From the NCBI GenBank assembly GCA_014529385.2, contig CM043968.1:21691484-21755483 (forward strand): 64,000 nucleotides of DNA, in the 5' to 3' direction. Below are positions 22,520 to 32,813 of the stretch, in pieces (position 1 is the stretch's first letter; every line of letters starts with the position of its first letter). A program made the position numbers and the translations under genes. Below the pieces are notes generated by a model. It worked only from the letters and a program-made list of their open reading frames with translations. It had not been told where the DNA came from and searched no databases. Source of the stretch: Adiantum capillus-veneris. Its lineage: Eukaryota; Streptophyta; Polypodiopsida; Polypodiales; Pteridaceae.

Positions 22520-23869
22520 CTACTTGTGAGAACATACCCGGAGCATACATACCTGGAGTCTCTTCATCTCTGGGGGCAAACTGTCATCACACATCTCCTT
22601 TTGCTCTAACCATGCTTGTGCAGACATCCTCAGTGTCTCTCTTCCCAAAAAGCCATTGCGTAACACATGATTCTCTAGACAATACGCTTGATGACCTTCG
22701 TAGATTTTCTTCTTCAATAAGGGCACCCGACGTGCATTAAGTCTAGGTCCACATGTTACACATGCTCTGTATCCTCTTGTTTGACGCCCTCCATGTATAC
22801 ACATGACAATAGATAATCTTGAGAAAAACCAAGATTTACAGTGTTTGAGTTTGAGTGTAAATCACCTGAGCATTTTCTTAGTCCGAGATAGTCATGCATG
22901 GTCCAGATTAGAATGCCTCTGATCAAAGCATTCCATCCACTTGTGTGTCGGCTCATATCCACCACTTCTATGTGAATCCACAATTGTTTTAGATCTTGCA
23001 TTAGTGGATGAAGATACACATCCATATTCTTCACTTTATACCCCCCCGGAAAGCTTAGCCACAAGTGCCCCTTCTTGGTAGTCAACCACAGGGGAATTTT
23101 GTAGTTGATGATCACAATGGGCCATACACTGTAAGATTGACCATATGGATTTACGCCATCCATAGCCAATCCTAGGTGCAAATTTCAAGCTTCCTTGGAA
23201 AAAATTCCAGCCATGTTTCATTTATATGTTTCCAGGCTGCGCAATCTGCAGGAATCCGTACCACACCATCCAAAGATTTATTCTCCTCATGCCATGATGC
23301 TAGGGCGGACATACATTCGAACAAATGCTTGATGCGACGAAGTAGAGGAAATGTCACAAAACCTTTTGTGAAATTTTTGTTTCGTGGAGATCTACTCGAT
23401 ATCTCTCGGAATCACATTTCGAACCCCTTTCCATGTCTATGTATTCCCCTCTAAAAAGAATGCAATCAATAGGACAAGCCCGAATCAAATTGTAATCAAT
23501 CCCCAAGTTTTGCAAGATCTTTCTTGCTTCCTCTTTGGAATCTGGCATCACATTGGCAGTATGTGCTCTTTGAGCAATCTACATAGTGAAAAATTTGTGG
23601 TACACCTATGTAAGTAATCTATCGGATCATTATACATCTAGAGTTTTTTATTAAAGTAAACGCATTGTAATACATCACCTAAAAAGCGTTGTGACGCTAG
23701 TGTCACTCCATCCAAACTTTGCCTGTATGTTGAGAAGAACTAGGAGCTCCTTCAATCTAGACACACGTGCTCCATCATACAATGGCGTATCGGCTTCACT
23801 TTTCCTATCATCATAGATAAGTCTTTCTGAATCCATGATCGTCTCGCTCATTTCATTGATCTCGGGCTC
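22520..23869 (-). pseudogene. TNP2-like CACTA transposase, 3' part
   Basis: The minus-strand frames follow the order of a plant TNP2 transposase: L-Y-D-G-A-R near 23780; a G-I-D-Y-N-L-I-R-A-C-P-I-D-C-I-L-F-R-G-E segment near 23510-23455 (the C-P-x-x-C-x-L pattern); F-P-L-L-R-R-I-K-H-L-F (about 23350) and R-I-P-A-D-C-A-A-W-K-H; then G-L-A-M-D-G-V-N-P-Y-G (about 23165) with W-P-I-V-I-I-N-Y and L-R-K-C-S-G; finally C-V-T-C-G-P and K-I-Y-E-G-H-Q-A-Y-C (about 22750-22680). Stops and frame changes are present. The N-terminal part lies 17 kb away at 40851-41133, separated by the LTR insertion. Confidence 0.85.
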
Positions 23870-24943
23870 TGTTGAAAGGATGCCCTTTCAACCAAATTTC
23901 CATAAAGATTCCATTAAAGATTCCTCAAAGATTCTGTAAAGATTCCACATGAAGATGGTGATGAAGTAATGAAGATGAAGATGGATGCTGCAACATGAAG
24001 ATACGAGTTCATGGACTTCATCGAATATCGCGTTATTATTATTTTGAGCCATTACGACCACTTTTGTAATGTTTACGGGAACCTCATATTTTAAATCGGT
24101 ACTTGTATTTTGGCCGCAGATGCTTGTATAATGAGTAAAGCCAACTCAGTTTCTTGTAATTAAGCTCTGTAGAAGCCTAGAGACAATTCAGGTCATTTGG
24201 TCGGACATTAGGTTTGAAGGCTTTGTATATAAGCTGAAACCTAAGGCTTTGTAAAAACACATTACGTTATCTCAATTAATATACAGTCGTGGGTTCTGCA
24301 GCACACAGTAGTGATCTTCACACACACACACACACCGTCGTGCACACTAATCACATTGCAGATATGGGAGTAGGAGCGTGTTAGCATCGAGGAGCTCTCC
24401 GCGTCGACACAAGCAATGCAAGCCGAGGACCACATCGCGAGCCCGCCTGCTACGAGCTATATTTGGTTGTAAGTACCTCAAACGACATCTGTTCTGAATG
24501 ATCGAGTAGTCGTTAGAATCAGGGCGAGAAGCTCTTCGTGTTGATGTCTTTGTAGATCAGTTTCAGACACTTTGGAAATTGTTGTTTTGAGTCTATCGCG
24601 ACAGCGATTAGAGATCTTACAGTTATGGTTTTCAGGGTTTAGGTGTTTGGCCATATAGGATATGTCCTTGTGAGTCTTGCCCTCCGATTTCGAGTTATTC
24701 CGATATGATTTGAGAATGTTTCGAGCTTGTAGTGTTTTGTAGTATGTGTTGTCTGTTTCTTTGCTTTATGGTAGTGTTGTGGTAGGATTAGTGACTGTAG
24801 AGTGTTGTTCGTGTCTAGCTCAGGGTTGACAACCCAGAGATTGCCTCCATGCCCTAGTCAGGTCAGCTACGTCCTCGGATCAACAGTTTGTTGGTCTGTG
24901 TTCTCGCTGTGCTCCATCGTCCGTCGCGGCATACCCGCTAACA
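23870..24943 (+). repeat. 5' LTR of the 17-kb element
   Basis: TGTTGAAAGG to CCGCTAACA, very similar to 39793-40850. It contains GAGTCTATCGCGACAGCGAT (24589-24608), which forms a hairpin with the following TTAGA and shares its left half with the palindromic array in the leader. A CA tract near 24320 differs in length between LTRs. Confidence 0.85.
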
Positions 24944-24962
24944 TTGGCGTCGTTGCCGGGGA
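24944..24962 (+). promoter_or_regulatory. primer binding site, tRNA-Asp-like
   Basis: TTGGCGTCGTTGCCGGGGA follows the LTR directly. It differs from the plant tRNA-Asp complement TGGCGCCGTTGCCGGGGA by one C-to-T change. Confidence 0.8.
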
Positions 24963-25483
24963 CGAAGCGCCTAAACTAGCGTAGACCGCATCACTCGTGT
25001 TTGATAGTATAGCGTTTCTCTAGAGTTTTCTAGAGTGTTGTTACCATTTGCCTTCTTAGTGGGAAGTCAGAGAGCGGATCTCTTGACTGAGGGATAGCCA
25101 GGGAGCCTGCGTCTCCCCGAGGTGGTCCACCATGAGGTTGAGGTATGGTTATATTATTTTGTTGTGTGTTTAGATTAGGTTTTATGGTTTGTGTGTTTGG
25201 TTGTGACTTATGGTTGTGAAGAACTTGAAAGAGAAAAAAAAACGCAAAGAAAAACGCAAAAGGTAAGTAGGAGGCTGTTTGCTTGCCAGAAAGCAAAAAC
25301 AACCATTCAACCATCCAAAGTAGGACTTTAGGTAGTGTAGGACATCTGATGTTGATCTAGAGAAATTTTGACATGAAAATGTGCTTGAAAACACAAAAGA
25401 CGGAATTGTGTTGATTATGGTAAAAGTGCTCTAAAATGGTCGTTTGAAAGCCGATTTGAGTGGTTGTTTTTGCATTGGAGACC

Positions 25484-28400
25484 TTAAGGTAGGGGGTCCG
25501 TTCGCAGAATGAAAGGAGTCCCCAATAAATAGTGCTTCCATGAGTCTAAGGCATGTAGAACTGCAAGGAGTTCTTTTTCGTATATGCCTAGAGCTTGCTC
25601 AACAGGGTCGAGCCTTCGACTCTCATAGCCTATGGCGTGCCCTTCTTGGAGCAAAACAGCCCCAAGGCAATCACCACAAGCATCACATTGGACCTCAAAT
25701 GGTTTTGAGAGATCCGGTAGTGTAAGCACAGGTTGAGAGATAAGCTTTTCTTTAAGCTTTTCGAAAGCATTGTTCTCCTTAGCAGACCACGTATACCTAA
25801 CATTTTTCTTTGTTAGGTCATGTAATGGTCCCGCAATTTGTGAGAACTTTTCTATGAAGCGTCTATAGTATGCACACATACCTATAAAGCTTCTTAGTTC
25901 ATGAAGATTCCTTGGTTTAGGCCATCCTTTTATTACCTCTAACTTGGATGGATCCATTTGGATTCCATCTTGAGAGATAATGTGACCTAAATATTGAATC
26001 TCTTGTAAGAAAAATTCACTTTTCTTTCGATTAACATAAAGTTTATTCTCTCTTAAAACTTGAAATATTACCTGGAGGTGTTGCTTATGTTCCTCTAATG
26101 AATTAGAGTAGATGATAATATCATCAAAGAACACTCCAGTGAAGGTTCGATGAGGTCTGAACAGCTTCTCCATCAAGCGGTTAAATGTGGCTGGTGCATT
26201 AGTCAAGCCAAAAGGCATGACAATGTATTCGTAAAGACCAAATGTAGTACGAAATGCGGTCTTTACAATGTCTTGATCAACTATCCTTATTTGATGATAG
26301 CCACTTTTTAGGTCAATCCTACTGAAGTAGGTCGATCCTTGTAGCTTATCAAATAGGTCTTCTACCCGTGGAACGGGAAACCTATTCTTGATAGTGATCC
26401 TATTTAGTGCTCTATAGTCGACACACATACGATATGTGCCGTCTTTCTTTTGCACTAATAGCACAGGTGAGCAAAATGGAGATGAGCTAGGCCTAACCAT
26501 GCCCTTCTCAATTAACTCATGCACTTGCCGCATAATCTCCTCTTGTTGAGCTTGAGAAACTCTATAAGGAGGTTTGTTAGGCGGTGAACTTCCTGGAAGA
26601 AGTTCAATTGCATGGTCGTCATTACCTCGTTTAGGAGGTAGCTCAGAAGGGATGTCGTCAATAAAGACATCTTGAAACCCCTTGAGAAAATTGGATAACT
26701 CTAATTCCTTTTGGTTGCTTTTATTTTCTTTTGCTAAAGCATTAGGTTTATTTTGAGAATCTTTAACAAAAATCATGTACACGGAAATAGAGCTCTTTAT
26801 TGACTTGTTGAAAGCTGGTGTATGTACAATGGGGATGGTGTTACCCATCTCCCTAGCATCTATATACATGTCCTTTTCCCTGAACTTAAAGGAGATTCTC
26901 CTTTCAGGAAATTTAACATGGGCAGCCAGACGGTCAAACCATGGTGCCCCTAGGATTACATCCTCATGCTTGAGAGGAGAGATAAAGAAATCCTCTTTGT
27001 CCACATAGCCTTGGACATGAAGCCTCAATTTCCCGATTAAGGGAGTGACTGAAGCTTCTTGCCCCTTGAAGGCACTGTCTGCGGGTAGGATATCTCCCAT
27101 CTCGTAGGATTGTATGCCTAGCTTGGTGGCTAACTCCATAGATATGAAATTGTGAGTAGAACCAGGGTCAAAGAGAATAAAAGCATCATGTTCTCTTACC
27201 TTTCCCCAAGCATGGCATAGAGGAGATCCTTTGTGGTGAGTTTGGTGAATCTCCTCCTCTTGGATTTCAACCAAAGAAGCTCTAGGAGGATCTTGGCGGT
27301 TGTTCTTTTGGGGACAAGCGCGGTACGCATGCCCTTGTTCGCCGCACTTGAAACACCGGTTATCTTTACGATAACGCTCAAGCTCTTCAGGAGAGAGTTT
27401 ATTCTTTCCTTTGTAAACGCCCTTCTCTTTAGCTTTGTTGGAATTGCCCTTAGGAGACTTTTGGACATTGTCCTTCCCCTTAGGCTCATTGGAACCTTTG
27501 TTTTCCGGGGGCTTATTATTTCTTTTACCCCCCGTTTGGAAATTGATTCGCGAGGCCACCATAGTATGGTGTATTACCGCCGATATGGTACGTGGCCTTT
27601 GGGAGTTGACATACTCCGCCATTTCTTCGGTTAAGCCCGCACAAAATTGTTGCTTTTGCTCTCCAAAATCCAACTTTTTGAAGATAGTGGCTTTGAGTTG
27701 TAGGTCCAAAAACTTGTCTACATATTTGTGGATGGATTCATTGGGAGAGAGCTTTAAGCTTCGCCATTCGGTGAGTACTTTGTCTTTGGCATCGGTGGCC
27801 AAAAACTGCTTCATAATGGAAGCTCTTAAAGCCTTCCATGTTCGTGGAGCTTCACCGTTGGCTCGTAGGCTAGACCACCATTGTCTGGCGGACTTTTGAA
27901 AGTGCATAGCTACATGGCGTAGCTTAGAGGACTCCGTGAAGCCCTCATCTCCAAACGCCGCATCGAATTGTTGGATAAAGGCCAAAACTTTGTCTGTAGC
28001 ACCGAAGGTGCCATCATAGGTAAGGAAAGAGATGCTCTTCCCTCCCTCTTTGAATTTCTTCAGCTTGGACGACCGCTTCCATGCGGCATAGGATTTCCTA
28101 TGGCCTCTTCTTTTTGATGGTTCAAAAGTTGCACCATCACTTTCTTCAGAAGATGAAGAATTTGAAGAAGGTGGAGAAGAGGGTGACCTCTTTCTCGCCT
28201 TTTTCTTGTCTTGATCTTTGTCGTCTTCACCATAGCTTTCATAAGAGGAAGAGGATGAAGAAGATGGAGAAGAGGGTGTCCTCTTTCTCGCCTTTTTCTT
28301 CTCTTGCTTTTTATCATCCCTCTTTGAATTATGGCGTGGAGAAGAGTGTGATGGTCTTCTCCGCTTTGGTGGTGATGGAGAGCGTTTAGCCCGCCGTCTT

Positions 28401-28801
28401 CGTGGAGCCATCTCCGCCGAGGTGGCGGGAGACTCGCTTCTTTCTCGTTCCTTCGGTGGAGGCTCTTGAGTTCTCCTTTGGGAAGGAGATGCATCATCAA
28501 GAAGTAAGTTCTTGAGCCCTTCATATGGATTCTCTTCTTCTTCCCGAATCGGAGAGAGACCTCTTTTGGTAGTCTCACAAGGAGGCTTCCTAGGTGTTCT
28601 CTCGTCATGGTGATGAGCTTGGAGAATCCCGTGAGCACGAAGCTGCCGTTGCACTTCACTTTGGAGAGATGGATTGCCCATGGCTTGTTGAAGCCTAGAA
28701 ACAAGATAATTAACAAGCATTGAAGCATCATTAGTAGCTTGCTCATGAGCAAAATCAAAGTTATCAACATTAATTTCACTCTCTTTAATATTGTCAGCCA
28801 T
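25484..28801 (-). CDS. gypsy Gag-Pol polyprotein, 3' truncated
   Basis: An unbroken frame of 1105 codons. Residues 1-130 form an N-terminal helix-rich region. Residues about 135-225 are Ser/Arg/Lys-rich, with K-R-S-P-S-P-P-K-R-R-R and two copies of a K-K-K-A-R-K-R-(T/S)-P-S-S-P block. The Gag domain is at about 255-400 (R-Q-W-W-S-S-L, T-W-K-A-L). A CCHC knuckle (C-F-K-C-G-E-Q-G-H-A-Y-R-A-C) lies near 481-494. The protease (D-P-G-S-T-H-N-F) is near 543. Reverse transcriptase spans about 750-960, with catalytic F-F-D-D-I-I-I-Y-S near 888. RNase H starts at about 1010 and ends at R-T-D, after which unrelated sequence gives a stop. The start ATG at 28801 is matched by the copy at 63496. It is the longest undamaged frame in the window, so the copy is probably young. 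Confidence 0.9.
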   Translation of the reverse strand: MADNIKESEINVDNFDFAHEQATNDASMLVNYLVSRLQQAMGNPSLQSEVQRQLRAHGILQAHHHDERTPRKPPCETTKRGLSPIREEEENPYEGLKNLLLDDASPSQRRTQEPPPKERERSESPATSAEMAPRRRRAKRSPSPPKRRRPSHSSPRHNSKRDDKKQEKKKARKRTPSSPSSSSSSSYESYGEDDKDQDKKKARKRSPSSPPSSNSSSSEESDGATFEPSKRRGHRKSYAAWKRSSKLKKFKEGGKSISFLTYDGTFGATDKVLAFIQQFDAAFGDEGFTESSKLRHVAMHFQKSARQWWSSLRANGEAPRTWKALRASIMKQFLATDAKDKVLTEWRSLKLSPNESIHKYVDKFLDLQLKATIFKKLDFGEQKQQFCAGLTEEMAEYVNSQRPRTISAVIHHTMVASRINFQTGGKRNNKPPENKGSNEPKGKDNVQKSPKGNSNKAKEKGVYKGKNKLSPEELERYRKDNRCFKCGEQGHAYRACPQKNNRQDPPRASLVEIQEEEIHQTHHKGSPLCHAWGKVREHDAFILFDPGSTHNFISMELATKLGIQSYEMGDILPADSAFKGQEASVTPLIGKLRLHVQGYVDKEDFFISPLKHEDVILGAPWFDRLAAHVKFPERRISFKFREKDMYIDAREMGNTIPIVHTPAFNKSIKSSISVYMIFVKDSQNKPNALAKENKSNQKELELSNFLKGFQDVFIDDIPSELPPKRGNDDHAIELLPGSSPPNKPPYRVSQAQQEEIMRQVHELIEKGMVRPSSSPFCSPVLLVQKKDGTYRMCVDYRALNRITIKNRFPVPRVEDLFDKLQGSTYFSRIDLKSGYHQIRIVDQDIVKTAFRTTFGLYEYIVMPFGLTNAPATFNRLMEKLFRPHRTFTGVFFDDIIIYSNSLEEHKQHLQVIFQVLRENKLYVNRKKSEFFLQEIQYLGHIISQDGIQMDPSKLEVIKGWPKPRNLHELRSFIGMCAYYRRFIEKFSQIAGPLHDLTKKNVRYTWSAKENNAFEKLKEKLISQPVLTLPDLSKPFEVQCDACGDCLGAVLLQEGHAIGYESRRLDPVEQALGIYEKELLAVLHALDSWKHYLLGTPFILRTDPLP

Positions 28802-29205
28802 TCTAACAACTTTTAGGTGTAAACTTTTTAGGTGTACTTTGGCACTTCAAGCCCTAGTTGCTACTCCTCTTTACCCCTTTAGAAAAAGCACTCAAGCTAC
28901 TGTACCCGCGGCTCGAATACCATTAATTGCAAGGAATAGAAGAGAGGGTCTTTCGACACCAAAACAGCACCGGCTCCTGTCAAGCTTCTAATAGCTCAAT
29001 AGTGGTTAAGCCGTAGGCAAGCCCCGTAGGACTCCACTATTAAGACCATAGCTCTCGACGGTGATGCCCCGTTAACTGCACAAAGGCAGGCGCACTGCAA
29101 GGCTGAAAAATCCCTATTCTACTTACTCACAGGCAATTAATAATACCAACCATTTGTAGCTAGCTTGAGGACCTCCCTTCTTGAGCAAGAAAAGAGAAAC
29201 CTTGA

Positions 29206-29217
29206 GCTCTGATACCA
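29206..29217 (-). promoter_or_regulatory. primer binding site, initiator tRNA-Met type
   Basis: The minus strand reads TGGTATCAGAGC just after the LTR end. Confidence 0.9.
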
Positions 29218-29218
29218 A

Positions 29219-30808
29219 TGTAACATTTAATGGCCTAAAATCTTATTTGTAGCGGAAATTAGCATGAACATAGTGGGCATTTCATTAGAATAGATTCCTA
29301 ATGAGAATTACAAGAGTGCTTGGGTGGAGAGAGCAACAAAAAGCATAACACCTAGTTAGATAGCATCGACAATACTTTCAAAAGAGAGAGCAATTAAGCT
29401 ATTGACAACAGTTGAGGACCGGATTTGCATGGAGCCGGTCCCCCCTCCAAAAGGCTTTGTATTATGGTTTCTCCCATCAAGAGAGACATTGTACAATACA
29501 ATTCTTTGTGTTCCTTCAAGACGAGCTAGTGCAATGAAGATGGAAGCTTCATACACCAAGCAAAACACTTAATCAAACACAACTTGAATTATCCCCGTTC
29601 TCAGACCCAAGACCTCACACACCTTCGAAGATGGTGAGAGCTAGCAGGGTATGAGAGTAGATTGAGAGGAAAAAGAAGTATCTTACGAGAAAGAAGTACA
29701 TCTCCTCACATAATCACTCATATTAGCATAGCTTAGCTTAGTAATTAGCTTGGTAGAGAAGATGAGCATGCATTGAAGCTTGGCTCTTGGTTGGATTTGC
29801 ATCCACATGCCAAGAGAGTGTTGATGTAGGCTTCTATCTCACAAGCTTGGAGTAGGTGATGAGCTCTCCATTAAAGCTTGGGAGGAGATAGAGTATTTTC
29901 CCTTCACACATGGTCAAGTGTGAGAGTGTGTGTGTCAATGCCAAGCAAAAATCAGCCCCCTCTCTCTCTTGGGCGAGCCCTAGCTGCTAAGTTAGTCTGG
30001 CTTTTGCCTCATTGGACCTCCCCAGGTCAAGCCAATAGGGATTAAGCAGCATAAGTGATAACCTTCTGACATGTGTCCCCCTTTCCCCTTTTGTGAGAGC
30101 TTTAGATAATTAAATAATTAAACTAAACTCTCATTGGACTCTTTTGCCTCCTGGCCAATAGGAATCAGGCAAGCCATGGGGCTCCTGAATGCTCATTGGA
30201 CCCCTTGGGAGACTGCCCAATAGTCTTCTAGGACACTTAATTCTTATTGGTTTCTTTTATTAAATGTTTTTAAATTAATTAAACTAGATTTACTCTAGCC
30301 TAATTCTCATTGGTCCACTTCAAGGGTCTTCCAATAGGAATTGGGCATACCTTGTGGGCATCTGGCCTAGGGAGCTGACATGTGTCCCTCATTCCCTTTG
30401 TGTAAAGGGAGCCTGTGTGTGTGTGTGTGGCTTTCTCTCTCATCCCCTAGCTTTGGGGCTCGCCCCCTCCCATGTAGGGATGTAGAAAGACTTTTTGGGC
30501 ACACACTAAGCATCCAATTTTCCCTAAGGTTGACCTTTGGACACAACCTTTGAATTTTGGAACCTTAGCATTTTGGAAGTCTTAATGGGCTGAACCTTAG
30601 GGTCTTTTTAGCCCGTTGTTTCACATGGCTCTTTTGCAGATGGCCCCCCCTTTGGATCCCTATTTTCCCTCCTTTGGATCCCTACTGTGGCCGGTCTGCT
30701 AACTTAACCAATATTCTAGCTTTTTCTCCCTTGGCACTTCCCCACATTAAATGATCAGTTTAATATGAGAAAATCATTTAGGAGAATTAGATATTGATTA
30801 TTATGACA
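29219..30808 (-). repeat. 5' LTR of the truncated gypsy element
   Basis: 1590 bp, TGTAACATTT on the plus-strand left and TTATGACA on the right. It matches 61492-63078 (1587 bp, inverted) nearly throughout, including the phrases about 'ctcccatcaagagagaca' and 'agcattttggaagtctta'. Confidence 0.85.
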
Positions 30809-31018
30809 ATACACACCAATTTTCAAGGTGTTTGGATCACTAGAAGTGAATCTAAAGCCCAGATAGAGATTCAAGTTCTGACAAAAACACTAAAAATGGC
30901 CTAAAACACAGTCCAAGTGTCCAAATTGCATGAAATTTGAGGGATAGACACAAGAGAGTAAAGGGAATCTAAAAGTGAAGTCACAATTTTGAGTTGACTT
31001 TTCCTGCACAAACTGCCT

Positions 31019-32372
31019 AGTCTATCGCGATAGACTCATGACATTTTGAGTGGGACAGTTTTTGGAAATTGTGACTAGATAGCTTGAATCCACTCCTCAC
31101 CTAGACCTTAACCATCATTTCAAATTTGAAATTGGACATCAAGAAGACCACCAAAGCACTTGTCTGGTGTTTTGAGTCATACTTCAGAGACAAATTGGGT
31201 AAAGGGACTTGACCAAATTTCCAAACCTTGTGAAACTTGGTATACATGATCTACAGAGGGTAGGGAACACATCTGTGAAGAGAAAATTTGAAAAAAGTGT
31301 CATGTTAGCATACTTGGTGAGTTTATCGCGATAGACTAAGAACCCAGTGATAGAAACTGAATTTTTCAAAAACCTCTGTGGCATAGCTTGGAAAGGTGCT
31401 ATCAAGGACACATAAAAATTTTGAAGTCATTTGGACATCAGAAAGTGGGTCTAAAACCATTTGAGATGATTCAGGTTGTAGAAAACACCAGATCTGGACT
31501 AACTGACAAAGTAAAAGTCCAAACCACTTGAAAATTGGTAGGAGGACTAAGGAGAGGTGTTGGAACACAATGGTATAGTCAAAGTTCAAGTTTTCCCTAT
31601 AAATGGGGTACTTGCTGAGTCTATCGCGATAGACTCAAAGCAGGGCCAAAGAAATTGAAAATTTTCAAAACCCTCTGGAGCATAGCTTGTTTAGCCTCTC
31701 AGGAGGTTACACACAAAATTTGGTGGATTTTGGACATTGGGAAGTCATTCTAAGTCTATTTTCTAGTGATCAGATAGACTCAGAATGCTAGAGTTGGAGT
31801 TAGAGACCTAAGAAAAAGTCCAAAACAAATGGAAATTGGTGAGCAAGGTGTACAGAGCATAGGGAACACAGTGGTGAAGAGAAATCTGGAAAATTTTCAA
31901 AATTGGAGAATCTGCTGAGTCTATCGCGATAGACTATGGTTTTTTCACAAAAATTGAAAATTTAGAAAACTGACCTTAGGGCCTTGTTCTACATATTGTT
32001 GTGAGCCTATGGTTAAAATTTGAGTAAATTTGGAGTATTGTAAGTGCATCTAAGAGGATTACTTCATAAGATTAGAAAAGAGACTGTTGGTTGATGCAGG
32101 TTACAAAGGAAAAGTATTCCAAATTGGTTGAAACTTGGTGAGTAGTATCTCAAGAGAAGGGGGGACTCAAATCTGTAAAAACAGTTGAAAAATTGTATCC
32201 CAGTAACACTCTGGTGAGTCTATCGTGATAGACTCAGAAATTCACTGTAGAAAAATCAAAATTCAAATCTGACTTCATATTTGGGTTCAGAAGGCCCATT
32301 ATACCCTGTACACAAAGTTTGAGTGCATTTGGACATCTGCAAGGGGTACTTAGTGAGTCTATCGTGATAGAC
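31019..32372. repeat. degenerate array, about 300-bp period, with an 18-bp palindrome per unit
   Basis: AGTCTATCGCGATAGACT or a close variant occurs at 31019, 31320, 31618, 31918, 32217 and 32356. The first four intervals are 301, 298, 300 and 299 bp; the last is about 139. Copies 1, 3 and 4 are perfect palindromes, copy 2 has one change, and copies 5 and 6 have CGTG in place of CGCG. Between them, sequence is only loosely similar ('tggacatc', 'aaacttggt' and 'gggaacaca' phrases recur). It lies in the untranslated leader of the 17-kb element, 0.4 to 1.8 kb before gag. The LTRs of the element contain a half-copy. Confidence 0.85.
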
Positions 32373-32813
32373 AACTGATGAAAAAATTTTGAGAAATTTT
32401 TTGAAACCAAGTATACCACTGGGTTTATCATTGCCTAAGGAGTGCACACACCAATTTTGGGCTCAAACTGACCACTTGCAAAAACATTAGATAGAGCAAC
32501 TTTCCAAATTACATCTCACTGTTTTGGTCATAACTTTCACATACGGACTCCGATTCCAAAACTTTTTTTATCAAAACGTAGCTTGAGAGCAGCACTACAG
32601 ATCTTAGAGTAAATTGACCAAAATGGTTGCCAAGCTGTTTAAGGCCTCAAAATGCATCCGTAAGTCAGGGGTGTCTAAAACCAACAATTTGAGATAATTG
32701 TGAGAAAACGCTCACGATTTTGGACATAGTTTTGGATTTTCCCTGACCAAAACACTTGAACACACTGAGAGAGGTATTACTACAGCAAGCTAGATCTATT
32801 AATCCTAGAAGTC

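Larger units (their letters stand above)
25484..30808 (-). mobile_element. Ty3/gypsy element, 3' truncated, inserted in the 17-kb element
   Basis: On the minus strand: 5' LTR (30808-29219), primer site, about 0.4 kb leader, then a 1105-codon gag-pol frame that stops being recognisable within RNase H at about 25490. The rest of RNase H, integrase and 3' LTR are absent. The same family appears in plus orientation at 61492. Because the 3' end is missing, no target duplication can be checked; a deletion after insertion is the simplest reading. Confidence 0.85.

Noticed and set aside
28060-28809. 249-codon minus-strand frame overlapping the gypsy polyprotein start
   Set aside because: Out-of-frame shadow of the 1105-codon frame; no independent motif.
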